Source: Rikenellaceae bacterium
Lineage (GTDB): Bacteria; Bacteroidota; Bacteroidia; Bacteroidales; Rikenellaceae
NCBI GenBank assembly: GCA_015059945.1
Contig: SUZJ01000002.1
Coordinates: 1-64,000, forward strand
Direction: 5' to 3'
DNA: 64,000 bases
Shown: piece after piece, positions 7,369 to 15,484 of the stretch
Layout: each line of letters begins with the position of its first letter
Position numbering within the stretch: position 1 is the stretch's first letter
Notes under the pieces: generated by a model
Told to the model about the DNA's origin: nothing
Databases searched by the model: none
Seen by the model: only the letters and a program-made list of their open reading frames with translations
Program-made: the position numbers and the translations under genes

Positions 7369-8706
7369 ATGAAGAAGATTTTTTATTATTTGATGAGTGC
7401 TGTTGTTGCTTTTGGCGCAATGGCTTGTCAGAACGATGTTGAAGAGAATGTAACCCCTGGTGAGGGTGGCAATGGCGAGAAGGTGTCGTTTGTTGCCGAG
7501 GTTGGCGATGTGACCCGCGTGTCTATTGGCGATAAAGAAGGTAGCAAATATCGTATTACCCTTGATGAAAATGATGTACTGATCGCAAGAACTTATGACC
7601 AAGGAGAGTGGGGCGATCCCTATACTTTCACCACTACCGACGGTAAGAATTTCTCGTGCGAGACTCCTGGCGTTAGTGAGTTGATTGGCAAAGAGGTGAC
7701 GATAAACAATCGTGCTGTTACTTCATTTTGTAGCCTTTGTGGCGTAGATGGCTTTCAACTCCGTGCAAATGTTGCTTCTTTTGGTGATAACTCTAATATC
7801 ACCCTTGAGGTAGCAAATGCTGTTCTGATGTTTGAGTCGGAGTATGATGTTACTTTCAACTCTACTGGGGAATTATTTAGCTATGATTCGGAGTGTGGGT
7901 TGTTGAATAATCCAGCAAATAACGTGAATTCGCTCAAAATTCCTGCATCGGAGGGTGTACACTACGTTGCTGTAAATGGTGGTATTCCAACCACCTTCTC
8001 GTACTCGATTGATGACGTTATGTGCAAAGAGATTACCACCACCTTCGAGGCTGGCAAACTCTACAACCTCGGCACCCTCGGCAAACTCAACACCGAGTGG
8101 GAACTTATGGGTGGCTGGGAAGGCTCAGAATGGACCACCAAGTTCTTGTATAACGAGGGTTACAACAATATCTTCGTTGCTCGAAATGTGAATGTGACAG
8201 CAGATTCGGAGTTCTTGATTCGTTTGTATCAGTCGTGGGATGACAAAGTGGCTTTGTATGAGGGTTCATCTGCAGCTGTCGATTATTGGTATGATGCTAA
8301 AAAGAACTCAGAGGATGGCAAGTTTAATACTAACATCGGCATTGCTAAGGGTGTGTATGACATCTGGTTTGACCAGCAGACTTATAGCTTTGTGATTGCA
8401 ACAAAAGGCAAAACTCCCGCATTTTATAGCGTGATAGGTACCATAAATAATGGCAACTGGGATAAAGATAATGATATGGTATTGGAGGATGGTTGGTTTG
8501 TTGCAACTGTTGATGCTAAGGCCAATAACGAGTTTAAGATTCGTAAATGCCACACATGGGATATGACTCACGGTTATGGAGATTGGTTCGAGGCTGGTAA
8601 AGAATTGGTAAGCGATAATGGTGGAAACTTTAAGATTGCTGCTGAAGGTAAATATAAAATCAGCATGAAGAAAGATACATCTAAAATCAAAATAGAGAAA
8701 CTCTAA
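7369..8706 (+). CDS. Fimbrillin/SusE-like surface lipoprotein, cassette 1
   Basis: The 445-residue product starts with a lipoprotein signal peptide and lipobox AMAC (Cys20). The acidic stretch QNDVEEN directly after the cysteine resembles surface-export signals of Bacteroidetes lipoproteins. The N-terminal third contains DVTRVSIGD-type segments seen in fimbrillin-like proteins. The C-terminal ~200 residues resemble SusE/SusF carbohydrate-binding modules, ending in a domain (VIGTINNGNWDKD...EFKIRKCHTW...YKISMKK) that also ends the paralogue at 21,628-22,917. It likely sits on the cell surface and binds glycan, but no SusC/SusD pair is adjacent. A strong terminator follows. Confidence 0.78.
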   Translation: MKKIFYYLMSAVVAFGAMACQNDVEENVTPGEGGNGEKVSFVAEVGDVTRVSIGDKEGSKYRITLDENDVLIARTYDQGEWGDPYTFTTTDGKNFSCETPGVSELIGKEVTINNRAVTSFCSLCGVDGFQLRANVASFGDNSNITLEVANAVLMFESEYDVTFNSTGELFSYDSECGLLNNPANNVNSLKIPASEGVHYVAVNGGIPTTFSYSIDDVMCKEITTTFEAGKLYNLGTLGKLNTEWELMGGWEGSEWTTKFLYNEGYNNIFVARNVNVTADSEFLIRLYQSWDDKVALYEGSSAAVDYWYDAKKNSEDGKFNTNIGIAKGVYDIWFDQQTYSFVIATKGKTPAFYSVIGTINNGNWDKDNDMVLEDGWFVATVDAKANNEFKIRKCHTWDMTHGYGDWFEAGKELVSDNGGNFKIAAEGKYKISMKKDTSKIKIEKL

Positions 8707-8735
8707 ACAACAGATTGTTGCGAGTTGTAACAAAG

Positions 8736-8771
8736 AAGAGTGGCACCCGAAACTGGTCGGGTGCCACTCTT
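8736..8771. terminator. Intrinsic terminator after the cassette 1 lipoprotein
   Basis: A perfect 15-bp stem (AAGAGTGGCACCCGA with its complement) closes an AACTGG loop and is followed on the plus strand by TGTTTTTAG. Confidence 0.92.
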
Positions 8772-8807
8772 GTTTTTAGGGGGGATTGTTGCCGATTTAA
8801 GTGCATC

Positions 8808-8825
8808 ACCCCTAAGTTAGAGGGG
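8808..8825 (+). repeat. Fragment of the double-hairpin element
   Basis: Only the inner hairpin CCCCTAAGTTAGAGGGG remains; a heptamer array follows at once. Confidence 0.55.
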
Positions 8826-8826
8826 A

Positions 8827-8859
8827 AATTTTCAATTTTCCATTTTCAATTTTCAATTC
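8827..8859. repeat. GARAATT heptamer array overlapping the rarA stop
   Basis: AATTTTC/ATTTTC units run into the rarA reading frame and supply its last asparagine codon and TGA stop. Confidence 0.75.
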
Positions 8860-10127
8860 ATCTTGGCGTTGCGCAGGGCCTCGCGCCAAGCTGTGGCATC
8901 GACCTCGCGCTTGGTCTGGGGCTCATAGAAGCGGCGACCCTCCAGCCCCGCAGGCATAAACTCCTGCTCAACCCAGTGGCCCTCGTAGTCGTGGGCGTAC
9001 TTATACCCCTGGCCGTAGCCCAGTTTATCCATCAGTTTGGTGGGGGCATTGCGCAGATGCAGGGGCACAGGGCGGTTGGTGGTATCGCGCTCAACAGCGC
9101 TCAGAGCCTCGTTTATGGCCATATAGGCCGAGTTGCTCTTGGGGCTATTGGCCAAGTATATCGTGGCCTCGGCAAGCGGAATACGCGCCTCGGGCATACC
9201 AATCTTATGCACCGCATCAAAGCAGGCGTTGGCCAGCAGCAGCGCATTGGGGTTGGCAAGGCCAATATCCTCCGAGGCCAATATCACCAGTCTGCGGGCA
9301 ATAAACTTGGGGTCCTCGCCACCAGCCAGCATACGGGCCAGATAGTAGATGGCTGCATCGGGGGCACTTCCGCGCACGCTCTTTATGAAGGCGCTGATGA
9401 CGTCGTAGTGCTGCTCGCCATTCTTGTCATAGAGGGCTATGTTCTGTTGCAGGCAGTCTACCACGCGCTGGTCGTTGATGACCAGTTCGCCCTCGGTGGC
9501 ACCCGCCATAATGTCCAATATATTCAGCAACTTGCGAGCATCGCCACCCGAAAACTCAAACAGAGCACCCGTCTGCTCAACCCTCACACCGCGCTCTACG
9601 AGCACTCGGTCGGTAGTTATGGCCCTGTCGAGCAGCGTTTGCAACTCGCTGTTTTCCATAGCTTTGAGCACATATACCTGACACCTCGACAGCAGGGGCG
9701 AGATGACCTCAAACGAGGGGTTCTCGGTCGTGGCGCCAATCAGCACCACCACGCCCTGCTCTACGGCACCCAGCAGCGAGTCCTGCTGTGCCTTGTTGAA
9801 GCGGTGAATCTCGTCTATGAAGAGTATCGGTGCGCCCCCCGAGCCGAAGAAACGGCTCTTCTTGGCTGCCTCAATCACCTCGCGCACCTCTTTCACGCCA
9901 CTTGCTATGGCCGATAGGGTAAACATCTGCCTGCCCAGGGCGAGGGCCACGAGCCTTGCGAGGGTGGTTTTGCCCACTCCTGGAGGGCCCCAGAGTATGA
10001 ACGAGGGTATGTTGCCGCTCTCGATGAAGCGGCGAATCACGCCCCCCTGACCGACCAGATGGCTCTGACCGATGTACTCTTCGAGGCTCTGTGGCCTAAG
10101 GCGTTCAGCGAGTGGTGCGTTGCTCAT
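8853..10127 (-). CDS. rarA: Replication-associated recombination AAA+ ATPase RarA (MgsA)
   Basis: RarA is a clamp-loader-like ATPase that acts at stalled replication forks. The 424 residues include Walker A GPPGVGKT at 47-54, Walker B ILFIDE at 101-106, the sensor region GATTENPSFEV, and the arginine-finger-containing SPLLSRCQV. The C-terminal tetramerisation domain (about 240-424) is complete. A TATTTTTG promoter core lies 28 bases upstream. The final codons fall inside a heptamer repeat array. Confidence 0.95.
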   Translation of the reverse strand: MSNAPLAERLRPQSLEEYIGQSHLVGQGGVIRRFIESGNIPSFILWGPPGVGKTTLARLVALALGRQMFTLSAIASGVKEVREVIEAAKKSRFFGSGGAPILFIDEIHRFNKAQQDSLLGAVEQGVVVLIGATTENPSFEVISPLLSRCQVYVLKAMENSELQTLLDRAITTDRVLVERGVRVEQTGALFEFSGGDARKLLNILDIMAGATEGELVINDQRVVDCLQQNIALYDKNGEQHYDVISAFIKSVRGSAPDAAIYYLARMLAGGEDPKFIARRLVILASEDIGLANPNALLLANACFDAVHKIGMPEARIPLAEATIYLANSPKSNSAYMAINEALSAVERDTTNRPVPLHLRNAPTKLMDKLGYGQGYKYAHDYEGHWVEQEFMPAGLEGRRFYEPQTKREVDATAWREALRNAKMN

Positions 10128-10154
10128 AGTTGTAGTGCGACTTTATTCAACTTA

Positions 10155-10162
10155 CAAAAATA
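10155..10162 (-). promoter_or_regulatory. Promoter -7 element for rarA
   Basis: The minus strand reads TATTTTTG, 28 bases upstream of the rarA start. Confidence 0.5.
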
Positions 10163-10170
10163 CCGAATAA

Positions 10171-10203
10171 AATTGAAAATTGAGAATTGAGAATTGAGAA
10201 TTT
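10171..10203. repeat. GARAATT heptamer array
   Basis: About four GARAATT units sit directly upstream of the rarA promoter core; a further partial array is at 10,231-10,258. Confidence 0.75.
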
Positions 10204-10260
10204 TCCCTTTTCTTAGATTTTTTCCGTTTTGAATTGAGAATGGAGGCAAATTGAGAATTT

Positions 10261-10305
10261 ACACACGCCCCCGCCCTTCGGGCACCCCCTCTAACTTAGA
10301 GGGGG
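10261..10305 (-). repeat. Half-element (type A double hairpin)
   Basis: This is an inverted copy of the unit at 340-384: ACACGCCCCC, a GCCC/GGGC hairpin, then the CCCCCTCTAA/TTAGAGGGGG hairpin. Confidence 0.75.
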
Positions 10306-10318
10306 AATTATCTTGCTA

Positions 10319-10356
10319 CTCCTATACCTCCTATCTCTCCTATAGCCCCTATTATA
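10319..10356. repeat. CTCCTAT short tandem repeat
   Basis: Degenerate copies of CTCCTAT(A/C) occur here; a similar array lies at 15,545-15,587 in the rplM upstream region. Confidence 0.5.
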
Positions 10357-10406
10357 TTTATCGCCGCCCCCAAAAACTATTATCGCTCACAACCCCTTCC
10401 ACCCCA

Positions 10407-10465
10407 AACTAAAAAATTTAGTTGAAAAACTATGAAAAATAGTTGCAAGTGAAAATTTTTTAGTT
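10407..10465 (+). promoter_or_regulatory. Predicted BlaI operator array, 21-bp period
   Basis: Two 17-bp dyads of the form AACTA-N7-TAGTT lie at 10,407-10,423 and 10,428-10,444. A third TAGTT at 10,461-10,465 keeps the exact 21-bp spacing but lacks the left half. The array covers the promoter of the BlaI-family gene downstream, as expected for an autorepressed blaI-M56 operon. Confidence 0.7.
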
Positions 10466-10472
10466 ACCTTTG
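10442..10472 (+). promoter_or_regulatory. Promoter of the blaI-M56 operon
   Basis: GTTG (10,442-10,445) and TACCTTTG (10,465-10,472) form a -33/-7 pair with a 19-base spacer. Both elements overlap the predicted operators, so repressor binding would exclude sigma factor. Confidence 0.65.
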
Positions 10473-10502
10473 TGGTAACGAATTCCAAAAACACCAAAGA
10501 TT

Positions 10503-10859
10503 ATGCAAAAACTGACCAATAAAGAGGAAGAGATAATGGTCTACCTATGGGAGCGAGGGGCTATGTTTGTCAAAGATATTGTGGCGCTCTATGCCGAACC
10601 CAAGCCCCATTTTAACACCATCTCGACAATGGTGCGTATGCTCGAAGCAAAAGGTTTTGTGGACCACGAGGCTTTTGGCAACACCTATCGCTACCACCCC
10701 GTAATATCTCAAGAGGAGTACTCCAAGGGGGTGCTGGGCAATGTGGTGACTCGCTATTTCGAGAACTCTTACAAGTCGGTCGTGTCGGCCCTGATAGAGG
10801 AGGAGAAGATTTCGATCGACGAGTTGGAAGAGCTAATACGTAAAGTGCAAAATCAGTAA
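10503..10859 (+). CDS. BlaI/MecI-family transcriptional repressor
   Basis: This 118-residue winged-helix protein binds dyad operators as a dimer and is inactivated by cleavage through its partner membrane protease. The N-terminal KLTNKEEEIMVYLWERG and the recognition region HFNTISTMVRMLEAKGFV match the family; the C-terminal helices serve dimerisation. It begins 31 bases downstream of a -7 element covered by an AACTA-N7-TAGTT operator array, and the M56 gene starts 7 bases after its stop. The name blaI is avoided because no beta-lactamase gene is nearby. Confidence 0.9.
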   Translation: MQKLTNKEEEIMVYLWERGAMFVKDIVALYAEPKPHFNTISTMVRMLEAKGFVDHEAFGNTYRYHPVISQEEYSKGVLGNVVTRYFENSYKSVVSALIEEEKISIDELEELIRKVQNQ

Positions 10860-10866
10860 CACCGCT

Positions 10867-12288
10867 ATGTTCGACTTTGTTATATATCTCGGCAAAAGCG
10901 CTCTTTGCCTTGTCGCCCTATATTTAATATATAAGGTGGCGATGAGCCACGAGACGCTGCATAGGCTCAACCGCTTGCTGCTGCTCGGCTCTCTACCGCT
11001 GTCGGCCCTGCTGCCATTGTGCCACATAAAGGTCATAAAGGAGTACGACCCGCAGTCCACAGCCACGACCATAGAGTTCAACGATGTAGTGTTGGCCGAG
11101 GCGGGCATAGACCACCTGGCACTGCTTAGGGTTATGGTCGTAGGGCTGTTTGTGGTGGGAGTGGTTGTTATGGTTGTGCGTCTGGTGTTGAGCCTCTGCT
11201 CGGTGTGGCGCTTGACTCGTAGCGGTAGTAGGAGCACTCTCTCCAAGGGCGTTACGTTGACCGTGGTGGAGCGCATACCCTCGCCATTTAGTTGGTTTGG
11301 CCACATTGTAGCCTCGGAGGAGGATTTGCAGCAGTGCCGCCAGATGATTCTCGCTCACGAGATGGCCCACATACGCTTGGGGCACTCGTGGGATGTGCTG
11401 ATGGTAGATGTGGCGTTGTGCCTTTGGTGGTTCAACCCTGCGCTGTGGCTGCTGCGCCGAGAGTTGCAGTCGCTGCACGAATATCAGGCAGATGATGCTG
11501 TGCTCAAAGAGGGCATTGATGCCAAGACATACCAGATGTTGCTAATAAAAAGAGCAGTTGGCTCAAGACTCCACTCCGTTGCCAACTGCCTGAATCACAG
11601 TAATCTTAAAAAACGAATCACTATGATGTGTAAGAAAACCTCTTCGAGGTGGTCGGCAGCCAAGGCGCTGCTCGTACTGCCAATGGTGGCCTTGTCGCTC
11701 ACAGCGTTTGCCACCACCGTCTATGTACCTCGCGAAGTACAAGACAAAGTTATTAAAATTTCATTAAAAGAGCTGCCCAACAATGACAAAAATGAGCAGG
11801 CGCTGGAAAATCTAAATGGGCAGATGTCGGCCGTTGTGGTGGTCGATGGCGAGCGCAAGCCCTACGAGGTATTGAATCAGCTCGACCCCAACAGCATCAA
11901 ATCAGTGTCGGTAATCAAGAACATCAAGCACTTGCCCCCCGAACTAAACATTACCGTGGCCGAGGCGGCCAATGGGGTTATTCTGATTGAGCTCAAAGGC
12001 GACGATGCCGAGGTTGCCACCAAAAGCAAAGTCATCGAAATATTGGTTGACGAGTTGGGCGACAATCAGCAACGAGTGAGCTTTGTGGTCGATGGTAAGA
12101 GCCTCAGGGTAGAGGAGTTGCAGCCATTGTTCGAGAGTTGGCGCGGCAAGTACGACACCCTGTTGATAAACGCAGTTGGCGAAGTGCGTATGAGCTGGAT
12201 TGCCAAGGTCAAAGAGGCCGCTCGCGCAGCAGGCATTTACAAGATTGACTACAACCTGATAACCGACACCGTTGTGGTTGAAATGTAA
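10867..12288 (+). CDS. M56-family membrane metalloprotease (BlaR1-like) with plug-like tail
   Basis: The 473-residue protein starts with membrane segments (about 5-23, 36-52 and 86-112) and has the zinc motif HEMAH at residues 164-168, with a further HEYQAD near 204-209. Another membrane segment lies near 265-285. The C-terminal extracytoplasmic part (about 290-473) is not a penicillin-binding sensor. It contains segments such as DGERKPYEVLNQLDP and ANGVILIEL that resemble TonB-receptor plug domains, as in many Bacteroidetes M56 proteins. With the BlaI-type repressor it should form a signal-cleavage switch whose signal and target genes are not evident here. Confidence 0.85.
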   Translation: MFDFVIYLGKSALCLVALYLIYKVAMSHETLHRLNRLLLLGSLPLSALLPLCHIKVIKEYDPQSTATTIEFNDVVLAEAGIDHLALLRVMVVGLFVVGVVVMVVRLVLSLCSVWRLTRSGSRSTLSKGVTLTVVERIPSPFSWFGHIVASEEDLQQCRQMILAHEMAHIRLGHSWDVLMVDVALCLWWFNPALWLLRRELQSLHEYQADDAVLKEGIDAKTYQMLLIKRAVGSRLHSVANCLNHSNLKKRITMMCKKTSSRWSAAKALLVLPMVALSLTAFATTVYVPREVQDKVIKISLKELPNNDKNEQALENLNGQMSAVVVVDGERKPYEVLNQLDPNSIKSVSVIKNIKHLPPELNITVAEAANGVILIELKGDDAEVATKSKVIEILVDELGDNQQRVSFVVDGKSLRVEELQPLFESWRGKYDTLLINAVGEVRMSWIAKVKEAARAAGIYKIDYNLITDTVVVEM

Positions 12289-12316
12289 AAATTAGGTCGG
12301 TCGTCTACCGACAACG

Positions 12317-12352
12317 AAAAAGGTGAGCTCCGCAATGGAACTCACCTTTTTT
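12317..12352. terminator. Bidirectional terminator between M56 gene and tsf
   Basis: AAAAAGGTGAG pairs with CTCACCTTTTTT around a short GC-containing loop region. T-runs on both sides suit the convergent genes. Confidence 0.9.
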
Positions 12353-12375
12353 CTAATTATCTCGTTACGACCAGA

Positions 12376-13368
12376 TTAGTCGCAAAGCGATACGCGGTAG
12401 AAGCTAACAATCTTAGCCTCGGCATCGGCAGCTTTGAGCACATCCTTAACCGAAGTTTTGCCGTCGCCCATCTGGTATGCCTGCTCCTCCAAAGTCTGCT
12501 CTTTGAAGAATTTCTGCAAGCGACCCTTAGCGATGTTCTCAACCATCTGTGCGGGCAGGTTAGCAGCCTTCTCGGCCGAAACGGTCTTGATAATCTCGCG
12601 AGCCTGCTCTGCCTGTTCTGCGGTAATCCAACCTTTCGACTGGTTCGACTCGATGTGGTCCTCGCTGTCTACGTGAGCGGGGTTGATACCGGCTTTCGAC
12701 AGTGCAGCATCAACAGCCTTCTGTACCAACTCGTCTTTGGTCTTCTGGATAGCGATGTTGGTCTCCTCGTCGATAACCGACTGGGGAACCATAGCAGCCG
12801 ATACAGCAACGGGGTTCATCGAAACAACCTGCATTGCGATACCTTTTGCCAACTCCTCGCTGATCTCTTTGTTGAAGCCTACGATAGCACCAAGTTTCTT
12901 GTTGAAGTGAACGTAAGTAGCGCAGTAGGGAGCGTCGATGCAAGCGTAGAAGGGAACCTCTACTTTCTCGCCGGTCTGGCCGGTCTTCTCGGTTACCAGG
13001 TCAGCAACGGTGCGGCCATCGGCAGTGGGGCAAGCCAACAGAGCCTCCAAGTTGGCGGCGTTGTTCTGGGCAGCGATCTCTGCGATAGTCTCGGCGGTTG
13101 CGCCAAACGACTCAACCTGAGCAACGAAGTCGGTCTCGCAAGCCAAGCATACCAAGTATGCCTTGCCACCAGCCACTTTTGCTACAACAACACCCTCGGT
13201 AGCGGTGCGGTCGGCACGTTTGCTGGCAACGAGTTTACCTTTCTCGCGAATGATTTCGATAGCACGCTGCATATCGCCATTAGCCTCTTCGAGTGCTTTT
13301 TTGCAATCCATCATACCGGCCTGGGTCATATCGCGGAGTTTTTTGATTTCGGCAAGTGTAACAGCCAT
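12376..13368 (-). CDS. tsf: Translation elongation factor Ts
   Basis: EF-Ts recharges EF-Tu by exchanging GDP for GTP. The 330-residue protein begins with the UBA-like domain ([20 protein letters not shown], about 1-45) that carries the conserved family signature, followed by the core domains; the length is within the range for Bacteroidetes. It is the last gene of the rplM-rpsI-rpsB-tsf run and ends just before a shared terminator. Confidence 0.96.
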   Translation of the reverse strand: MAVTLAEIKKLRDMTQAGMMDCKKALEEANGDMQRAIEIIREKGKLVASKRADRTATEGVVVAKVAGGKAYLVCLACETDFVAQVESFGATAETIAEIAAQNNAANLEALLACPTADGRTVADLVTEKTGQTGEKVEVPFYACIDAPYCATYVHFNKKLGAIVGFNKEISEELAKGIAMQVVSMNPVAVSAAMVPQSVIDEETNIAIQKTKDELVQKAVDAALSKAGINPAHVDSEDHIESNQSKGWITAEQAEQAREIIKTVSAEKAANLPAQMVENIAKGRLQKFFKEQTLEEQAYQMGDGKTSVKDVLKAADAEAKIVSFYRVSLCD

Positions 13369-13414
13369 AATTTTCTCTTTATTAAAAGGTTTTACTTCGT
13401 TTTGTTTTTATTGA

Positions 13415-14242
13415 CTACTCCTCTGCTGCGGGAGCCTCCTCCTCGGCTACGGGAGCCTCGGCCTCAGCTACTTTTACAGATTTGCGGGTGCGAGGCCTTT
13501 TCTCGGCAACAGCCTCTTTGGCTGCGCTCTCCTCTGCCTCTTTCTCTTTCTCGATGCGACGCTCCTCAAGACCCTCGTTGATTGCGCCACAAACGGCGTC
13601 GAGGATTACAGCGATACTCTTTGCCGAGTCGTCATTTGCAGGGATTACGTAATCGATGTCTGTGGGATCACAGCAAGTATCAACCATTGCAAATACGGGG
13701 ATGTTAAGGCGTTTAGCCTCACGTACGGCATTGAACTCTTTCTGTACGTCTACTACGAACAGAGCTGCGGGCAGACGGGTAAGGTCTGCAATCGAACCGA
13801 GGTTCTTCTCCAATTTAGCCCTCTGGCGAGCAATCTGGAGTTTCTCACGTTTCGAGAAGTTATCATAAGTACCGTCATTGCTCATCTTGTCGATGGTAGC
13901 CATTTTCTTAACGGCCTTACGTATGGTGGGGAAGTTGGTAAGCATACCACCGGGCCAGCGCTCGGTTACGTATGGCATACCTACTGCTTGCACCTTCTCG
14001 GCAACAATCTCTTTAGCCTGTTTTTTGGTTGCAACGAAGAGGATCCTGCGACCACTCTTGGCAATCTGTTTGATGGCTGCTGCCGCCTCATCAACCTTTA
14101 CAGCGGTTTTGTGCAGGTCGATGATATGGATTCCGCCTTTCTCCATAAAGATATATGGAGCCATTTTAGGATTCCATTTCCTTTTGAGGTGGCCAAAGTG
14201 TACGCCAGCCTCCAATAATTGATTAAAATCTGTACGTGCCAT
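13415..14242 (-). CDS. rpsB: 30S ribosomal protein S2
   Basis: S2 is a late-assembling protein of the small subunit. The 275 residues begin TDFNQLLEAGVHFGHLKRKW, with RWPGGMLTNF and VVDVQKEFNAVREA further on. The last ~40 residues form a charged, Ala/Glu-rich extension beyond the E. coli protein, including RPRTRKSVKV. tsf follows after 46 bases. The unusually long 262-base gap from rpsI upstream may hold a regulatory leader. Confidence 0.97.
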   Translation of the reverse strand: MARTDFNQLLEAGVHFGHLKRKWNPKMAPYIFMEKGGIHIIDLHKTAVKVDEAAAAIKQIAKSGRRILFVATKKQAKEIVAEKVQAVGMPYVTERWPGGMLTNFPTIRKAVKKMATIDKMSNDGTYDNFSKREKLQIARQRAKLEKNLGSIADLTRLPAALFVVDVQKEFNAVREAKRLNIPVFAMVDTCCDPTDIDYVIPANDDSAKSIAVILDAVCGAINEGLEERRIEKEKEAEESAAKEAVAEKRPRTRKSVKVAEAEAPVAEEEAPAAEE

Positions 14243-14504
14243 TTCTAATCGTAAATGTTTTCTTTTCTTTTTTGTCTTAAAAAAACTCTCTTTGTGTCAA
14301 CCAAGTCGGTAGCACCTCTGTTGTTTGGGCGGTCCGTTTGGTTTTCCGCGAAAGGGCAATCTTCCAGTAGCACTCCCTATGCTGCCATAGGCTTTCGGCT
14401 TCCCCATTTGTTCAGGCTGCCATAGCTATTGTTAAGCAGCAATCGGGGTGGTCTGGCGGATTTGTAAACCTCTTTCGTGCAGTCTTGTTGGTGCGAACGG
14501 AGAA
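14243..14504 (-). promoter_or_regulatory. Candidate structured leader between rpsI and rpsB
   Basis: This 262-base gap has no open frame of note, yet it sits inside a ribosomal protein operon where the other gaps are 11-46 bases. On the minus strand it holds a strong hairpin (CCTATG/CATAGG, 14,376-14,391) and several further GC-rich segments that could pair (CCCC...GGGG around 14,405-14,450). It may be an autoregulatory mRNA leader for S2/EF-Ts or contain an internal promoter. I cannot assign a known RNA family. Confidence 0.4.
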
Positions 14505-14891
14505 TTAACGTTTGCTGAACTGGAATTTACGGCGAGCACCGGGCTGACCGGGTTTCTTACGCTCAACCTCGCGTGCGTCACGAGTCAGGAAACCGTTCTT
14601 TTTCAGTACCGAGCGGTTCTCTGCGTCGATCTCGCAAAGTGCGCGAGCGATGCCAAGGCGTGCAGCCTCTGCCTGACCGTGGATGCCACCACCATCGAGA
14701 TTGATGTTGATGTCATAGCTTTCCATCTGGTTCAGAACAATCAGGGGCTGTTTTACTACGAACTGGAAGATATCCAGAGGGAAGTAAACCTCCAAAGGCC
14801 TTTTGTTGATGGTAATAGTACCGTTACCGGGCTTAACGTAAACGCGAGCAACAGCTGCTTTTCTGCGTCCTACAGTGTTTACAACTTCCAT
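14505..14891 (-). CDS. rpsI: 30S ribosomal protein S9
   Basis: S9 places its C-terminal tail near the P-site tRNA. The 128-residue product has the family start VGRRKAAVARVYVKPGNG, the core ending LTRDAREVERKKPGQPGARR, and the conserved terminal KFQFSKR whose last lysine-arginine contacts tRNA. It starts 11 bases after the rplM stop, the usual L13-S9 arrangement. Confidence 0.97.
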   Translation of the reverse strand: MEVVNTVGRRKAAVARVYVKPGNGTITINKRPLEVYFPLDIFQFVVKQPLIVLNQMESYDININLDGGGIHGQAEAARLGIARALCEIDAENRSVLKKNGFLTRDAREVERKKPGQPGARRKFQFSKR

Positions 14892-14902
14892 AGTTTTCGT
14901 GT

Positions 14903-15358
14903 CTACTTAATCTCGTTGAGTTTGATTTCTTTTGGGCACTGTGCGGCGTGATTGTGCTCTGCGCCGGCATATACCTTCAAATTTTTAAGAATAGCAACGC
15001 CGAGGCGAGTTTTAGGCAACATACCTTTAACGGCGTTCATAACAAGGAATTCGGGCTTGTTCTGCAACCTCTCTGCGGGGGTAGCAAAACGCTGTCCGCC
15101 GGGGTAACCGGTGTGGTGTACATAGACCTTATCGGTCATCTTCTTACCCGTGAGCCTTACTTTGTCAGCATTGATTACGATAACGTAGTCACCGCAGTCA
15201 ACGTGAGGAGTGAAGTCGGGTTTGTTTTTGCCCCTTAAGATTTTCGCAACCTGCGAGGCAAGTCGTCCGAGCACCTGGCCTTCTGCGTCGATAACGTACC
15301 ACTGTTTGTTAACAGTCGCAGCGTTGGCCGAGATGGTTTTGTAACTCAAAGAATCCAC
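14903..15358 (-). CDS. rplM: 50S ribosomal protein L13
   Basis: L13 is an early-assembling protein of the large subunit. The 151 residues include KQWYVIDAEGQVLGRLASQV near the N-terminus, and VHHTGYPGGQRF and AVKGMLPKTRLG further on, all diagnostic. It is the first gene of the rplM-rpsI-rpsB-tsf operon and has a TATCTTTG promoter core 71 bases upstream. Confidence 0.97.
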   Translation of the reverse strand: MDSLSYKTISANAATVNKQWYVIDAEGQVLGRLASQVAKILRGKNKPDFTPHVDCGDYVIVINADKVRLTGKKMTDKVYVHHTGYPGGQRFATPAERLQNKPEFLVMNAVKGMLPKTRLGVAILKNLKVYAGAEHNHAAQCPKEIKLNEIK

Positions 15359-15429
15359 TTCTTCTTGTGTTTTAATTAGTTAATACTTGTGTTAATTTAT
15401 GTAATCCCAACCCATAAAATATGGGCCTG

Positions 15430-15459
15430 CAAAGATACGGAAAAAATTGAAAATTCAAA
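15430..15459 (-). promoter_or_regulatory. Promoter of the rplM operon
   Basis: On the minus strand TATCTTTG (15,430-15,437) is preceded by TTTG (15,456-15,459) with an 18-base spacer, a good -33/-7 pair. The -33 word lies inside a heptamer array. Confidence 0.65.
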
Positions 15460-15474
15460 ATTGATAATTGAAAT
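15445..15474. repeat. GARAATT heptamer array
   Basis: Degenerate GAAAATT units overlap the -33 region of the rplM promoter. Confidence 0.6.
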
Positions 15475-15484
15475 TTTTGCTCAA

